Origin: Candidatus Thorarchaeota archaeon
GTDB taxonomy: Archaea; Asgardarchaeota; Thorarchaeia; Thorarchaeales; Thorarchaeaceae
Length of the DNA: 64,000 nucleotides
Direction of reading: 5' to 3'
Assembly: GCA_019057475.1 (NCBI GenBank)
Contig: DXJO01000001.1
Span: 38,028 to 102,027 of the forward strand
Positions within the stretch are counted from its first letter, which is position 1; every line of letters begins with the position of its first letter. Positions 35,462-46,800 of the stretch are shown one piece after another. Position numbers and translations under genes: made by a program. The notes under the pieces were generated by a model. It worked only from the letters and a program-made list of their open reading frames with translations. It was not told where the DNA came from and searched no databases.

Positions 35462-36493
35462 ATGGGATCGGAAGCACAGACGGCAACCACTTTCAAGTGC
35501 CCCGTCTGCAATGGAAATGTGCGGACCGGACCCGACGATGTGGTTATCACATGCACCTACTGCGGTGGCACTACCACAATCGAAGGCAAAGCGATAGGCG
35601 ACCATTTGATGGAAGATGCTGTTGACGCTGAAGAGCGTGAAGAGGGCTTCCGCAAGTTTCTCGACAAGAACAAGGGGATGAACAAGTCACTAGTGACTGC
35701 ATCTCACATTGCCGAGAATAGGTTGATCTACGTCCCGATCTGGACATCAAAAGTAAAAGCTGACTCTTGGTACAAGGGCTATAAAACCATCCAAGTGCCA
35801 GTTCAGAAGACGAGAACTGTTAGAGACTCAGAAGGCAAATCTCGAACTGAAACCTACACCGACTATGAGACGGGATATGTGCCAGTGCAGGACGAAATCC
35901 ATACTGACACAGACGAGCGGCTCCTAGCAAGGAAGGGTGCCAAGTTCTATGGTCTTGAAGAGTATCTCGAGAAAATTAGCCTTAAGAACACTGAGCCTTA
36001 CAATTTCGAGAAAATCAAGGACTTGGAGCCTATCATGCTCAATGCAGAGATTGGCATGGAGGAATCCGAGAAGGCCGTACACAGTCGTGTTGCGGATAGA
36101 CATCGCGCGCAGGCAAAGGGCGGGCTCACAGAACTATTCGATTGTAGGACCACGACCAATGTAAGAGGAACAACCTACCTTCAAGTTCCATTTGCATTGA
36201 TTCGCTACAAGTTCCAAGGTGACCTGTACAAATGTGCCATTGATGGCCATACTGGGAAAGTGGTCTTTGGTGAGATTCCAATAACTCGCGGTCAGCGCAT
36301 TATGTACACTTTGATGGGCCTTATTGGAACTCTGTTCGCAGGCATTGGCGCGGAGATATTCTCGTGGGGCCTCGAAGCAGAAACATTTGAGATGCTACAC
36401 TTTGGCGGCATAGCCGCTGCTATCATCGGCATAGCGATGGCGCTCTTTGGCTTCAAAACGTTGCTGATGACTCAGCGGGAGAAGAAGGGGTGA
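35462..36493 (+). CDS. Zinc-ribbon membrane protein A
   Basis: 343 residues from an ATG at 35462, favoured by GGAG nine bases upstream; an ATG at 35447 is possible. An N-terminal zinc ribbon (FKCPVCNGNVRTGPDDVVIT, then CTYCGG) is followed by a 200-residue soluble middle domain with the strands RLIYVPIWTSKV and TYLQVPFALIRYKFQG, and two C-terminal membrane segments. A paralogue follows immediately, with its ATG overlapping the end of this gene. The pair probably assembles in the membrane with the ribbon in the cytoplasm. No enzymatic residues are seen; function unknown. Confidence 0.6.
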   Translation: MGSEAQTATTFKCPVCNGNVRTGPDDVVITCTYCGGTTTIEGKAIGDHLMEDAVDAEEREEGFRKFLDKNKGMNKSLVTASHIAENRLIYVPIWTSKVKADSWYKGYKTIQVPVQKTRTVRDSEGKSRTETYTDYETGYVPVQDEIHTDTDERLLARKGAKFYGLEEYLEKISLKNTEPYNFEKIKDLEPIMLNAEIGMEESEKAVHSRVADRHRAQAKGGLTELFDCRTTTNVRGTTYLQVPFALIRYKFQGDLYKCAIDGHTGKVVFGEIPITRGQRIMYTLMGLIGTLFAGIGAEIFSWGLEAETFEMLHFGGIAAAIIGIAMALFGFKTLLMTQREKKG

Positions 36494-36498
36494 TAATC

Positions 36499-37467
36499 AT
36501 GGCAAGATGTGCATTTTGTGATGCGGACTTTGAGACCGGACCTGGTGACGTTCTTCTGGTCTGCCCGTACTGCGGGACAGCTCAGACAACTGATGGTACC
36601 AAGTTCAAAAACCACTATATGATTCGCGTACACTTCGATCAGACTGAGGCTCAGACAACATTGCTTGACTGGGTATCCAAACAACTTGGAGCACCGCAAG
36701 ATTTGGCGGCCGCAGCTAGGTTCCTCCAGTACAAACAGATTTGGTACCCGTTCTGGATCAGCAGAGTAGATGCTCAATCGGAGTATAGCGGCATTGGCCG
36801 TGATGCAGAGTTCCACAACGAGTGGCCACAACGCAGAGGCGCCTACAAACGAATCCGGTTCATCGAAAAGCCTGAATCCGGTCAATTCACAAGGCGACAT
36901 GAGATCAAGATACCTGGTGCTTCCGGAATTGACGAGGATGTACAAGCGCACCCAATCCCCACAAGGGCTAAAGAGTTCTTCAGTCATGCTCATGCGGAGG
37001 AGTTTGACAGCAAGGTCCTTCACAGTCAGATGAATGAGGAACAGGCCAGGACGAAAGCCAAGAAGATTGCCCACGACAAGCAGACTGCGCTCATAATGGA
37101 TGAGGTTACCAAGGTTACACATAGAACTGACAACCTTGACGTCGGTGAAACCTACCTCGTTCATGTGCCAGTCTGGGAGCTCGAGTACCGCTACGGAAAG
37201 GGGAAGTACAAGGCCTCTGTCGCGGCCGCCACAGGCTACGTCATCGAGAGCAAGTATCCCCGATCCATGACGTTCCGTGCAATGGGCATCGGAATCGGTC
37301 TGCTCGCTCTGCTGGTTGGCGCTGGCCTATTGGCAATGGGCTTTGGCTATCTGGGCTTCTCGATATTTCCAATGTTCGGAATAATATCAGGCGGCATCTT
37401 CGCATTGCTTGGACTTGTTCTGTTGTACAAGGGAATATCTCGCAAAGAAGCAAAAGAGACGCTATAG
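36499..37467 (+). CDS. Zinc-ribbon membrane protein B, paralogue of A
   Basis: 322 residues from an ATG at 36499, preceded by GGGGTGAT; a GTG at 36490 overlaps the previous stop. The layout repeats gene A: N-terminal ribbon ARCAFCDADFETGPGDVLLV with CPYCGTAQTT, then a soluble domain with YKQIWYPFWISRVDAQS and ETYLVHVPVWELEYRYGKG, and two membrane segments near the C-terminus. The paired middle strands of A and B are alike though overall identity is low, which points to an old duplication and perhaps a heterodimer. Function unknown. Confidence 0.6.
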   Translation: MARCAFCDADFETGPGDVLLVCPYCGTAQTTDGTKFKNHYMIRVHFDQTEAQTTLLDWVSKQLGAPQDLAAAARFLQYKQIWYPFWISRVDAQSEYSGIGRDAEFHNEWPQRRGAYKRIRFIEKPESGQFTRRHEIKIPGASGIDEDVQAHPIPTRAKEFFSHAHAEEFDSKVLHSQMNEEQARTKAKKIAHDKQTALIMDEVTKVTHRTDNLDVGETYLVHVPVWELEYRYGKGKYKASVAAATGYVIESKYPRSMTFRAMGIGIGLLALLVGAGLLAMGFGYLGFSIFPMFGIISGGIFALLGLVLLYKGISRKEAKETL

Positions 37468-37680
37468 AATAGAAGCATCCGAGGAGGGGGGCAACTCCCT
37501 TCTCTCTCTGAACATTGCAGTTTTCCAAAGAGCGTTATCATTCGCTCTTGGAAAGGAAGCCATCTTAGACGACGCGTGGGATAGCCAATCTCCCTCTGAA
37601 TTCTTGTACTATTTCAAAGGTGAAGTTGCTCACAAACGTTTTATGGCTAACTGTGTGTGTAAGCGGCTAGGTGTGTTAGC

Positions 37681-40053
37681 ATGCCGAAAGTTGGGAGAGT
37701 AGTATTATCTATCTTATTCACTAGTGTGTTACTTGCTGGTCAAGCAATGCCGATTGTTAATGCGGCCTATGCCACATTATACGAGGTCACATATTCGCAA
37801 GACTTGCAGGCTGATGATAACGGTCATACATACCTCTATGTCCCTGAGAATGATCCTTTGTTTTACTCCGCGTCAGGGTTGGTTCATGACTCAGATATGA
37901 ATTACGCTGAATATCTGTACTACCAAGACTATTGGGTCAGAGCCCCTCATTCCATGTCGGGAATAGGTGAAAAGAAGGATTTCATTCAAGCCAGCGCAAT
38001 TACCATAGCGGATTGGCTTCTCGATGCATCGATAATGCCGAAGTTCTATGACTTTGCAAACTCAACGAATTCGTATGATCTGGACATCGATAACAAGCAA
38101 GTCTATTTTGGTGTTCCAGTAGGTGGTGAGGTTTCCGTAATCCTTGACCCTATGGTAGCATATTTTGGAGTGTTCAATGTCACTACGGAAGAGTTCTTTC
38201 ACCTTACTGTCACGTCCCGCCAGGATTTGACAGATATAATAATCATCATTCAAGACCAAATGGGACGCTTAATGAACTATGACTACCTACAGAATGGAAA
38301 CATCCATGTAATTCCATTTGCTCCTGATGGTCCGGGGATGTATGTTATCGGAATTTACGCCACCGCTGATAATGCAGGTCTTCCGATTGTAGACCTCTTA
38401 CTGAAGGCGATTACTCCTGATGAATTGCTACTAGGTGGGATTGTTGAAGGGGTACTGTCAGGAAGTGAGCTTGTTGTAAAGAACGGCGCTGGAGATACAG
38501 TGCACCAAGAAAAAGCACCATCAGCTCACACATTCAAATTCAGTTCCAACTACACCCATCCTGGAAAACTAAGATACTCCATGAACTTTCCAGAGCTAGA
38601 TGACGATGTTTATGACCCCTTTGAGACCGAGCTCCAGATCACTACCGATACCACCTATACAATGACTGGTGGGTATGCCAAGTATCTTTCAATGCCTGAC
38701 CCTAATGGCGATACTATCTATTATCAGTCCTTCCAGAATGAAACATATTACTTCACGATAATGGGAATGGAAGAAACCACGTACACACTTCTAAATGAGA
38801 TACCCGATGTCCCACTACTCCCATTGAGTACACCGTTCTATCTTGAGAGCTGGAATATCGGTGCACAGAGGTTTGCATATAGACTTCCTCTCGCCACTGA
38901 CTCACTTCTCAAAATTAATACTACTAACCCTTCAGGCTTCTCATGGAGGATCTACAGAACTTTCGGGGACAATATCTATCGGGTCGCGTATCCTACGGAT
39001 GCATCATCCTTCCATACTGCTAAACCACTTTATCTTCCAGCTGGCAGCTACCTTGTTGTTGGAACTGCAGGAGGAATGGACTACAACGCCGTCACTCAAT
39101 TTACACTTGGGCCAGTGTTGGATGGTGTAGGCGGAGTGGCTGTTGACAACGGTGGAATCATTGGTGTTCGAGTGCCAACTGATGCAATGACCTTCTACAG
39201 GGTGAATGTTACTCTCGAGACTCATGACAACGTTTCTGTAAGAGCTGATGTAGATATTCTGAACCGATATGGTATCATCCTTCGCGGAACTCAACCTCAA
39301 CTTGGCAATATTCAATCAGGAACCGGCTGGGTTGAATACGGTTCAAACCGTAGTACGGTGGTGATGGGGCTCCCGCCCTTTTATGATATGTTCTGCGATG
39401 GCTTTGGAATCATCGCCATAAGTCCATACGAAGTCCGGAATAACACAGGCTTTTCTCTTACCAACGAATTTGGCACCTACACGGCAGACTATTCAGTCAC
39501 CGTAGAAGACTACTTGTCTGGTTTTATGAATGGGACAAATACTGCTACAGTAACTAGCAGTCCTCAGTGGTCTAACTTTACTCTAGGTGAACCAGGAGAT
39601 CCCTTTGAATGGTATATGATTGACATGTCCTGCGAAGCTGGCACATGGTTCAATGTTACATACTTGGCCCAGGATATTTCCTCCATGAACCAGATTTTCA
39701 TCTATCAAAGACACAAAGGCTGTGTCCAGATGTTGGACCTCGACAATAGTCTTGTGAACACATTTGCTGGAGACACAAGCAGAGCCCAATTCCAGTTTGG
39801 TAGCATCTCAGATGGTCTGTATATCATCTTCTCAATTGCTCGTGATACAGGATTGGAAGGTTCACTTGACGTCTTGATATCACCCTACTTGACAAATCAA
39901 TACGAGTATCCACCTGCGCCTGTGTACGTTGCATCGCCCTCGGCGGGCGGTATCATACCACTCGCCATAGATCCTCTCATCCTATTTGGTGGAGTTGGAA
40001 TCGCAGTAGTGATAGTTGCTGTTGTCCTCGTTAAGAAGAGAGGTGCTGCATAA
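37681..40053 (+). CDS. Large secreted surface protein with C-terminal anchor (intact copy)
   Basis: 790 residues. A signal peptide (VVLSILFTSVLLAGQAMPI) leads an extracellular region of about 730 residues, rich in aromatic residues and N-x-S/T sequons, with no catalytic motif that I recognise. A C-terminal membrane segment (LILFGGVGIAVVIVAVVLV) ends in KKRG. CGTTTTA at 37637 is a TATA-like box 44 bases before the ATG. A degenerated copy lies 14 kb upstream. Two beta-helix proteins follow 38 and about 3,750 bases downstream on the same strand, so the three probably form an operon encoding a surface layer or adhesin system. Function unknown. Confidence 0.8.
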   Translation: MPKVGRVVLSILFTSVLLAGQAMPIVNAAYATLYEVTYSQDLQADDNGHTYLYVPENDPLFYSASGLVHDSDMNYAEYLYYQDYWVRAPHSMSGIGEKKDFIQASAITIADWLLDASIMPKFYDFANSTNSYDLDIDNKQVYFGVPVGGEVSVILDPMVAYFGVFNVTTEEFFHLTVTSRQDLTDIIIIIQDQMGRLMNYDYLQNGNIHVIPFAPDGPGMYVIGIYATADNAGLPIVDLLLKAITPDELLLGGIVEGVLSGSELVVKNGAGDTVHQEKAPSAHTFKFSSNYTHPGKLRYSMNFPELDDDVYDPFETELQITTDTTYTMTGGYAKYLSMPDPNGDTIYYQSFQNETYYFTIMGMEETTYTLLNEIPDVPLLPLSTPFYLESWNIGAQRFAYRLPLATDSLLKINTTNPSGFSWRIYRTFGDNIYRVAYPTDASSFHTAKPLYLPAGSYLVVGTAGGMDYNAVTQFTLGPVLDGVGGVAVDNGGIIGVRVPTDAMTFYRVNVTLETHDNVSVRADVDILNRYGIILRGTQPQLGNIQSGTGWVEYGSNRSTVVMGLPPFYDMFCDGFGIIAISPYEVRNNTGFSLTNEFGTYTADYSVTVEDYLSGFMNGTNTATVTSSPQWSNFTLGEPGDPFEWYMIDMSCEAGTWFNVTYLAQDISSMNQIFIYQRHKGCVQMLDLDNSLVNTFAGDTSRAQFQFGSISDGLYIIFSIARDTGLEGSLDVLISPYLTNQYEYPPAPVYVASPSAGGIIPLAIDPLILFGGVGIAVVIVAVVLVKKRGAA

Positions 40054-40091
40054 CTGATTCATTGAGTCACGCCAATGGAGGAGAAAAGACG

Positions 40092-43000
40092 ATGCGAAAG
40101 ATGTTATGCACAATCCTACTAGCAATTCTCGTACTACAGTCCACAGTACTTGCGTCAAACCTCGCAAAGTCCCCTAGTGCAGTAGATAGAGCACCTACAG
40201 GTCCATCATTTGTTGCACAAGAACCTGGCTCAAGGCTTGAACCTGATGAATACACAAACCATGTTCCAATCTTGATTGACGAGTCGTCTGACTTCAGTAG
40301 TCAAGGATGGCCAGGTTCCGGTACAGAAGCAAATCCGTATGTGTTTGAAGGTCTGAACATTCACTATGATGTTGATTTACCTTTGATACACATTATCAAC
40401 GTGGACGACTACTTTGTTGTACGGGACTGCCTTCTGATGCAGAACTCAACTGATGGTGCTGTAGTATTCGTCAACATTACTCATGGTGTTATCGAATACT
40501 GCGATGTTTATTCTGTTGGCGATGGAATCTACCTTGAAAACGCAGCCAATACGGTCATTGACCATGTGGAGGTTGAGGCGTACGATAGTAGTTTCCATGC
40601 CGTGGCTTGCTATGATTCAGGCTCAGTTGAAGTAGCAGAATCTCTTGTCCGAAATCTCGGCTATATTGGAATGTACGTCAACAACAGTCATTCCTTTGAT
40701 TCTAGAGGCACAACATACTCTGGTGCATCTGGCCGGGTTTGCCTTCGGATCTGGAATTCAAATGGAGCTACGAGCATTAACGACACAGTCGGACCATTTG
40801 GCCTTGGACTAGACCTGACATACTGTAATGACATGTTTTTCTCGGGCCTTATGGCCCCAGTGATCACTAATGGATTTGCGATGTCAATGTGTAATGGCCT
40901 AGTTCTCAAGCATGCCGAAATTATGGCAAGCACGAATGCTGTGACAGTGAATGATTGCGTTGGAGTGAATATCATAGATTCGACTATGACAGGTTCTGGT
41001 GACGATATCATCTTCTTGATGAACGCAAACAACTCCTTGGTTTCAGGCAACGCATTGTATGACTCTGGTGATTGTGGGATCTACCTCGACAGTTGCTTTG
41101 AGATGAGCATTGTTGATAACGAAATATCGGACATTAATTTCAGGGGCATCTGGGCAGAATTTTCAGATTCTCTGATAATTGAAGGCAATTATATCGCTGA
41201 CACAGGCGACGATGGTATTAGGTTAATCACTTGCGATGGTATCATTATCCACTCCAACCGCATTGACTCACCTGGTGAATACCCAATCTGGCTTGTGTCC
41301 GCTCACAATGGTGAAATAACTTTCAACGATATAGGCAATAATTCAGGCAATGTTGGAATTGCCATGCTACCCGGTGAGAATTGGACAATTGCAGATAATC
41401 ATTTCGAGGATCTATGGGGTGCTCTATTTGCCAATTTGGGTTGCAGGAACATCGATCTTTATAGAAATGATGTTGTGGATGTAGATTCGTACTGGTTTGC
41501 ACTCCTAGATTGTGTTGACACGAACATCGTTAGCAATTCGCTTCGTGACTCAAGTTATTGGGGGCTCGCTATTGATGGTGCTGCACATCGCACATTGGTT
41601 CAGGGCAATACTCTAGATACTGCCGAGCGTTCAATCGATGCTTTTGCAGATAATATTACAATCGAAGACAATCAGATCTTGAACTCGGGATACTATGCAA
41701 TCAATACGAACTCCGGCACTGAGAATCTTCAGGTCATTGGTAACCACATCCTCAACTCTGGTAGTCACGCATTCTACCTCACTGGAGCCACAGACCCGGT
41801 TTTCAGAGATAACGTCATCGATGGTGCTGAGAGAGGAGTATATGTTTCAGGATTAGCGCATGCCATATTTGAGAATAACAGCTTCACAGACTGTGGCATT
41901 CACTTCGACAAGGATTTGGGCTTCTCTGATTACAATCACTCCTTCATTGGCAATCATGTCAATGGCAAACCGTTCTACTATGCAATTAATGCAGATGGAC
42001 TCAACCTTGATGGGAACGAGTATGGAGAAATCATGCTGGTGAACTGTACGAACAGTAACATCTCTGGTGGAGAGTTCATTAATTCAACCTCATCGATATT
42101 GCTATTCCGTTGTGACGAGATTGATATCTCAAACACTGTTTCGCAGTTCAACTGGTACCCATTCCTGTTTGATGATTGTAACAATGTTACTCTGTTTGAT
42201 TCCGTTCTGAGCGATAATACCGGCCAGTTTGGAATGACTGTTGCAGACAACGGGGACTTCATGTTGGATAATGTGACTATGCGAGATACGATTGGACAAG
42301 CAGCCATTTTCCTTAGCAGTACTCTTGGTTTCACAGTCCAAGATTGCAGCTTTAGCAACATAGGTGGAATAGCTATCTATGCTGCCGCTTCATTCTATGG
42401 GTGGATTGAAGGTTGTGATATCGTTGACGCATCGACAGGAATCTCGATGTTAGCTACACAAGACTCTGTGATTACCAATAACAACATCAAATGGAGTCAT
42501 TTTGCTATATATGCAGGCTCGGCGTCCCATAACTTCAATGTTACACTCAACAATCTACACGACAATGATTATGGAGTCTACATAGAGGATACAGACGCTT
42601 GGAATATTGTGGAGAATTCAATCCTCTGGAATTCCATTGCAGGCATTTACATGGACGATTGTTCGCCAACAGATGTAAGTTTGAATACTCTACACAATAT
42701 TGGCCAGAATGGTATTGATGATGGTTTCATCAGCAATTTCTGGGATAACGGAACGAACACAGGCAACTATTGGAGTTACTTCACTGGTGTTGTACCCCAT
42801 CCCGTTCCCGGCTCTGCTGGCTCAGTTGACCGGTATCCACTTCTCTTTGAAGTTACTGAACCGATTATCAATGAGCCTGAGGACATCTCATATGCTGAGT
42901 TTTCAGAAGGTAACGAGCTGGTCTGGTACCTATTCGATGACAACCTGCGAAACTGGGAGGTCCGTATCGACTCACAGTTCTGGCAAGGTGATGCTTGGAA

Positions 43001-43790
43001 TTTCGCCAACGTAGCTGTGAACATTGACGGTCTGGCTTACGGAACTCATACTGTTGACATCATTGTATGGGATCTGAGTGACAACAACGTTACAGACACT
43101 ATTGTCGTTACAGTTTTTGACAACATCGATCCAACAATCTCCTCTCCCCCTAACGCCATAATCTTCTACGGTGTTACAGGCAATGAGATCGTCTGGTATG
43201 TGGATGATCAAAACCCAGACACTTACGAGCTGTTTCGCGACGGTGAGGTATTCGTGACTGGAGACTGGCCTTCTGGTATGTATAATGTCAGTTTGGATGG
43301 GCTCTCTGAAGGCGAACATGAGTTCACTCTAATAATCTATGATGTTGATGGCAATGTGGCATCGGACACGGTGATTGTCCATGTCATTATGGATACTGCA
43401 GATCCAGAGCTCAACAGTCCCGATGATGTGAACTGTACTGTGGGAACAACAGGCAACTACATTATCTGGACTGCTAGCGACCAATTCCCATCACACTGGG
43501 TAGTGACAGAGAACAACACTGTCTTTGCCGAGGGTGATTGGGGTGGCACGGGTGTAGTCCTAGGTATCGATGACCTCAATGTGGGACACTACACCTTTGT
43601 AATCACTATCTATGATACAAGTGGCAACTCTGCAACGGATGCTGTCGATGTGACAGTGATACCGTTGGGCGGATTGCAGCCAGTAGCCCCACCAGACTTC
43701 ACATCGCTCATTGTGCCAGCAGTAGTCGTAGGAGCTGTTGTAGCTATTGCGGGAGTCGTTTACCTAAGGAAACGAAGACCTGCGAGTTAA
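40092..43790 (+). CDS. Right-handed beta-helix surface protein A with Ig-like repeats
   Basis: 1232 residues from an ATG at 40092, with GGAGGAG eight bases upstream. A signal peptide (MLCTILLAILVLQSTVLAS) precedes a domain starting GSRLEPDEYTNHVPILIDES and GWPGSGTEANPYVFEGL, typical of NosD/PbH1 proteins. About 20 beta-helix turns follow with the N-x-I/V-x-x-N spacing (for example IEDNQILNSGYYAINTN). Then come three Ig-like repeats of about 95 residues (W-x-V motif, GTHTVDIIVWDLSDNNVTDT) and a C-terminal membrane segment ending in RKRRPAS. It probably stands on the cell surface, binding or remodelling sugars or other cells; no catalytic acid pair could be picked out. Confidence 0.85.
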   Translation: MRKMLCTILLAILVLQSTVLASNLAKSPSAVDRAPTGPSFVAQEPGSRLEPDEYTNHVPILIDESSDFSSQGWPGSGTEANPYVFEGLNIHYDVDLPLIHIINVDDYFVVRDCLLMQNSTDGAVVFVNITHGVIEYCDVYSVGDGIYLENAANTVIDHVEVEAYDSSFHAVACYDSGSVEVAESLVRNLGYIGMYVNNSHSFDSRGTTYSGASGRVCLRIWNSNGATSINDTVGPFGLGLDLTYCNDMFFSGLMAPVITNGFAMSMCNGLVLKHAEIMASTNAVTVNDCVGVNIIDSTMTGSGDDIIFLMNANNSLVSGNALYDSGDCGIYLDSCFEMSIVDNEISDINFRGIWAEFSDSLIIEGNYIADTGDDGIRLITCDGIIIHSNRIDSPGEYPIWLVSAHNGEITFNDIGNNSGNVGIAMLPGENWTIADNHFEDLWGALFANLGCRNIDLYRNDVVDVDSYWFALLDCVDTNIVSNSLRDSSYWGLAIDGAAHRTLVQGNTLDTAERSIDAFADNITIEDNQILNSGYYAINTNSGTENLQVIGNHILNSGSHAFYLTGATDPVFRDNVIDGAERGVYVSGLAHAIFENNSFTDCGIHFDKDLGFSDYNHSFIGNHVNGKPFYYAINADGLNLDGNEYGEIMLVNCTNSNISGGEFINSTSSILLFRCDEIDISNTVSQFNWYPFLFDDCNNVTLFDSVLSDNTGQFGMTVADNGDFMLDNVTMRDTIGQAAIFLSSTLGFTVQDCSFSNIGGIAIYAAASFYGWIEGCDIVDASTGISMLATQDSVITNNNIKWSHFAIYAGSASHNFNVTLNNLHDNDYGVYIEDTDAWNIVENSILWNSIAGIYMDDCSPTDVSLNTLHNIGQNGIDDGFISNFWDNGTNTGNYWSYFTGVVPHPVPGSAGSVDRYPLLFEVTEPIINEPEDISYAEFSEGNELVWYLFDDNLRNWEVRIDSQFWQGDAWNFANVAVNIDGLAYGTHTVDIIVWDLSDNNVTDTIVVTVFDNIDPTISSPPNAIIFYGVTGNEIVWYVDDQNPDTYELFRDGEVFVTGDWPSGMYNVSLDGLSEGEHEFTLIIYDVDGNVASDTVIVHVIMDTADPELNSPDDVNCTVGTTGNYIIWTASDQFPSHWVVTENNTVFAEGDWGGTGVVLGIDDLNVGHYTFVITIYDTSGNSATDAVDVTVIPLGGLQPVAPPDFTSLIVPAVVVGAVVAIAGVVYLRKRRPAS

Positions 43791-43805
43791 GGAGGGAACA
43801 CTGAG

Positions 43806-46800
43806 ATGAAGAAACTAATCGTCGTAATCGTTGCGATAATACTTGCACTACAGCCTTTCGTAATCCTGGCCGCCACACCAGTGAACCCGTTCTGGTTACC
43901 AACCAGTACATCAAATGTAATGAGTCCTGCACAAGGTTCACGTCTAGAGGATAGTGAATACACCAATCACGTTCCGTTCGCAATCGAACAAACAAGTGAC
44001 TTCACAACTCAAGGGTGGCCGGGTGCGGGCACTGATAATGATCCGTATGTTATCTTAGCCTTAAAGATAGTCGCAGATTTCGATTTAATTTGTATCTCGA
44101 TAATGAACACAGCTGCACACTTTGTGATACGCGACTGCTACCTTGAACAGGGCTCAGCAATGGCGACTGTCCAGCTTCTCAACACAACTCATGGTTCTAT
44201 GGAGTACATAACGGTCAATGGCACGGAGAGTGGTATTCACATAATCAACGCCAACAATACGCTTGTCTCTCACACCGCTGCCTATAGTGGTTCAGGCAAT
44301 AGCATGTGGGTCCAACACTCTCATCATTGCGCAGTTGAGTGGAGCCTCTTTGATAGTGCAAACTTCAGAGCATTGCGTGTGGAAAACGCTAATTATTTCG
44401 CCGCTGACTATTGCGAATTCCATAACTACAACCCAAGTTGGTGCTGCACATATTTCTCAAATGCAAACCACACGGTGATTGATAATTGTGAGATGAATTC
44501 AGATGGCGGTGCAGCTGGAATCGCGTTTAATTCAAACTATTTCTCATCAATAAATGATACGAAAATATGGGCGCCTAGTGCAACCTTTGGAATTGCCATA
44601 GGCTTTTGTCCGGATATCACACTAACAGGATTGACCATCGGGCCCGCTGATACTGGAGCGGATATTTCCTACTGTTCCGGATTTCTCTTCGCTGATTCTT
44701 CGATTTCAGAAACGACATCTCACGGTGCAGTGATAGACAATTCACCGAGTTCGACGTTGTTGAGTCTTGATTTCTTCGACATAGGTTCGATAGGTGCCCA
44801 GATAATCCAGAGTAATGCGTGTGATATCATTGACTGTGTTGTTGACACAGCTTTGGCAAATGGTTTCTCTGTCCAGACTTCTGACGACCTCTATATTGAC
44901 AACCTCACAATGATGAATACAGGTGATCATGGTGTATACGTCTGGAACTCAGATAGAGCTAAGATTTCGAATTCCGTGATTGCAGACAGCCCCAATGCTA
45001 ATGGGTTCTATGCTGTAGCATCACACAATGGAACTTTCAGCAACAATCAAGTCAATGATATTGGTGATGTTGGATGTTACATTAATGACGGTGACAATTG
45101 GACAATCGCAGAAAACACAGTCCAAATAACGGCTGATATCGGCATTTTCGTTATTGGATCCAATGCCCAGGTTTACGACAATGAGGTATCCGATACCGAA
45201 GCTGAAGGGATTTACGTTGTCCCTGGTCATGATTCATGGATTGCTCGCAACAATGTGACAAACGCCGAATCGACTGCAATTGTGACAGACGGCAATCGTG
45301 CAGTAGTTGAGGGAAACATTATCACAGATTGTGAGCAGGGAATCACCATTAATAACGGAGATAACGTCACCATCGCAAACAACACTGTTTCCAGTTACGG
45401 TTTCTTGGGAGGTATCGGTATCTATGGTAGCATAACACCAATCGTGCAGTACAACCAAATATCCGGAACCCTGTGGGGAATCTCAGTTCAGTTGGTGGAA
45501 AATGGAACATTCACAGACAACACAATGACTGACTGTGGATTCTACTTCCAGGGTGGATGGCCACTTGGCTACTACAATCACGATGTGACTGGTAGTACTG
45601 TTAATGACCTGCCAATTTACTATGGCCTTCATCAGGAGTCTGGATTTGTGAGTGGTGATAACTATGGTCAGGTCATCCTTGCAAACTGTTCAGATTTCGA
45701 AGTTGACGGAGGGACCTTTGACAGTGTCACTTGCGCCCTTGAATTGTTCCACTGCGAAGAGATAGATGCACACCACATAATCTCTCGAAACAACTACTAT
45801 GGGTTTGTAATTACTGATTCTGACAATGTAACGCTCACTGGGTTGGATGTCAGCGGCAGAACGAATTCATACGGAATCTACGCTTCTAAGGCAGATGCGT
45901 TTGCTCTGGTCAATTCTTCAGTCAGTGGTTTTTCAGGATCAACCAGATACGGTCTTCGCGTTATTGACTCCATTGTGGTCACTGTGGATGATTGTTATTT
46001 CGACAGCAATTATCGAGGAATCTACACAACTGGCACGCTCAACATTACTGTGGTGGATTCCGAGTTTATTGACATAGACTATGAGGGCATCTCAGTATGG
46101 AGTAGTACTAGCATGTACCATCTGATAGAGAACAATGTCTTCTTGAATGTCAGTCGCGCATTGTATTGTGACAGAGCTTCACAATGGATGATTAGAGGTA
46201 ATTTGGTTAGACATTGTGACATTACAGGGTTCTACATCGGTGGCTCTACTGCTGATTATGTGAATATCACACAGAACACAATAGAGAGCAGCCGAGATGG
46301 TATCTACACTAACGGCGGTGATTTTGTCTATATCTACAACAACACCATCCGATGGAACACTCGTTATGGAGTATACATGGCCGGTTCATCACCTCACGGT
46401 GTCTTCTATAACGTCATAGCTTTCAGTGGTACTGCAAATGGCTACTCCTCGACGGTAACATATTGGGATGATGGTGTTTCATTGGGCAACTGGTGGGATG
46501 ATTATTCCCCACCTGGTTCCTACACTAAACTCGGAAATGGCGAGGATAGATACCCGATGCAGTATCTACCGGTCTTACCAATCATAGACCAGCCTCAAGA
46601 TGTCACCATTGAAGAGATCTCAACAGGGAACACGATCACATGGCAACCCTATGACGATTCGCTTCGTGATTGGGAGGTTTACATAGATGGTGTCTTCTGG
46701 GCAGCTGAAGCCTGGAACTTCAACGATGTGACTGTTGACATCGATGAACTAGCCTATGGCACTCACACAGTTCTAGTTACAGTCTATGATGTTGACCAAA

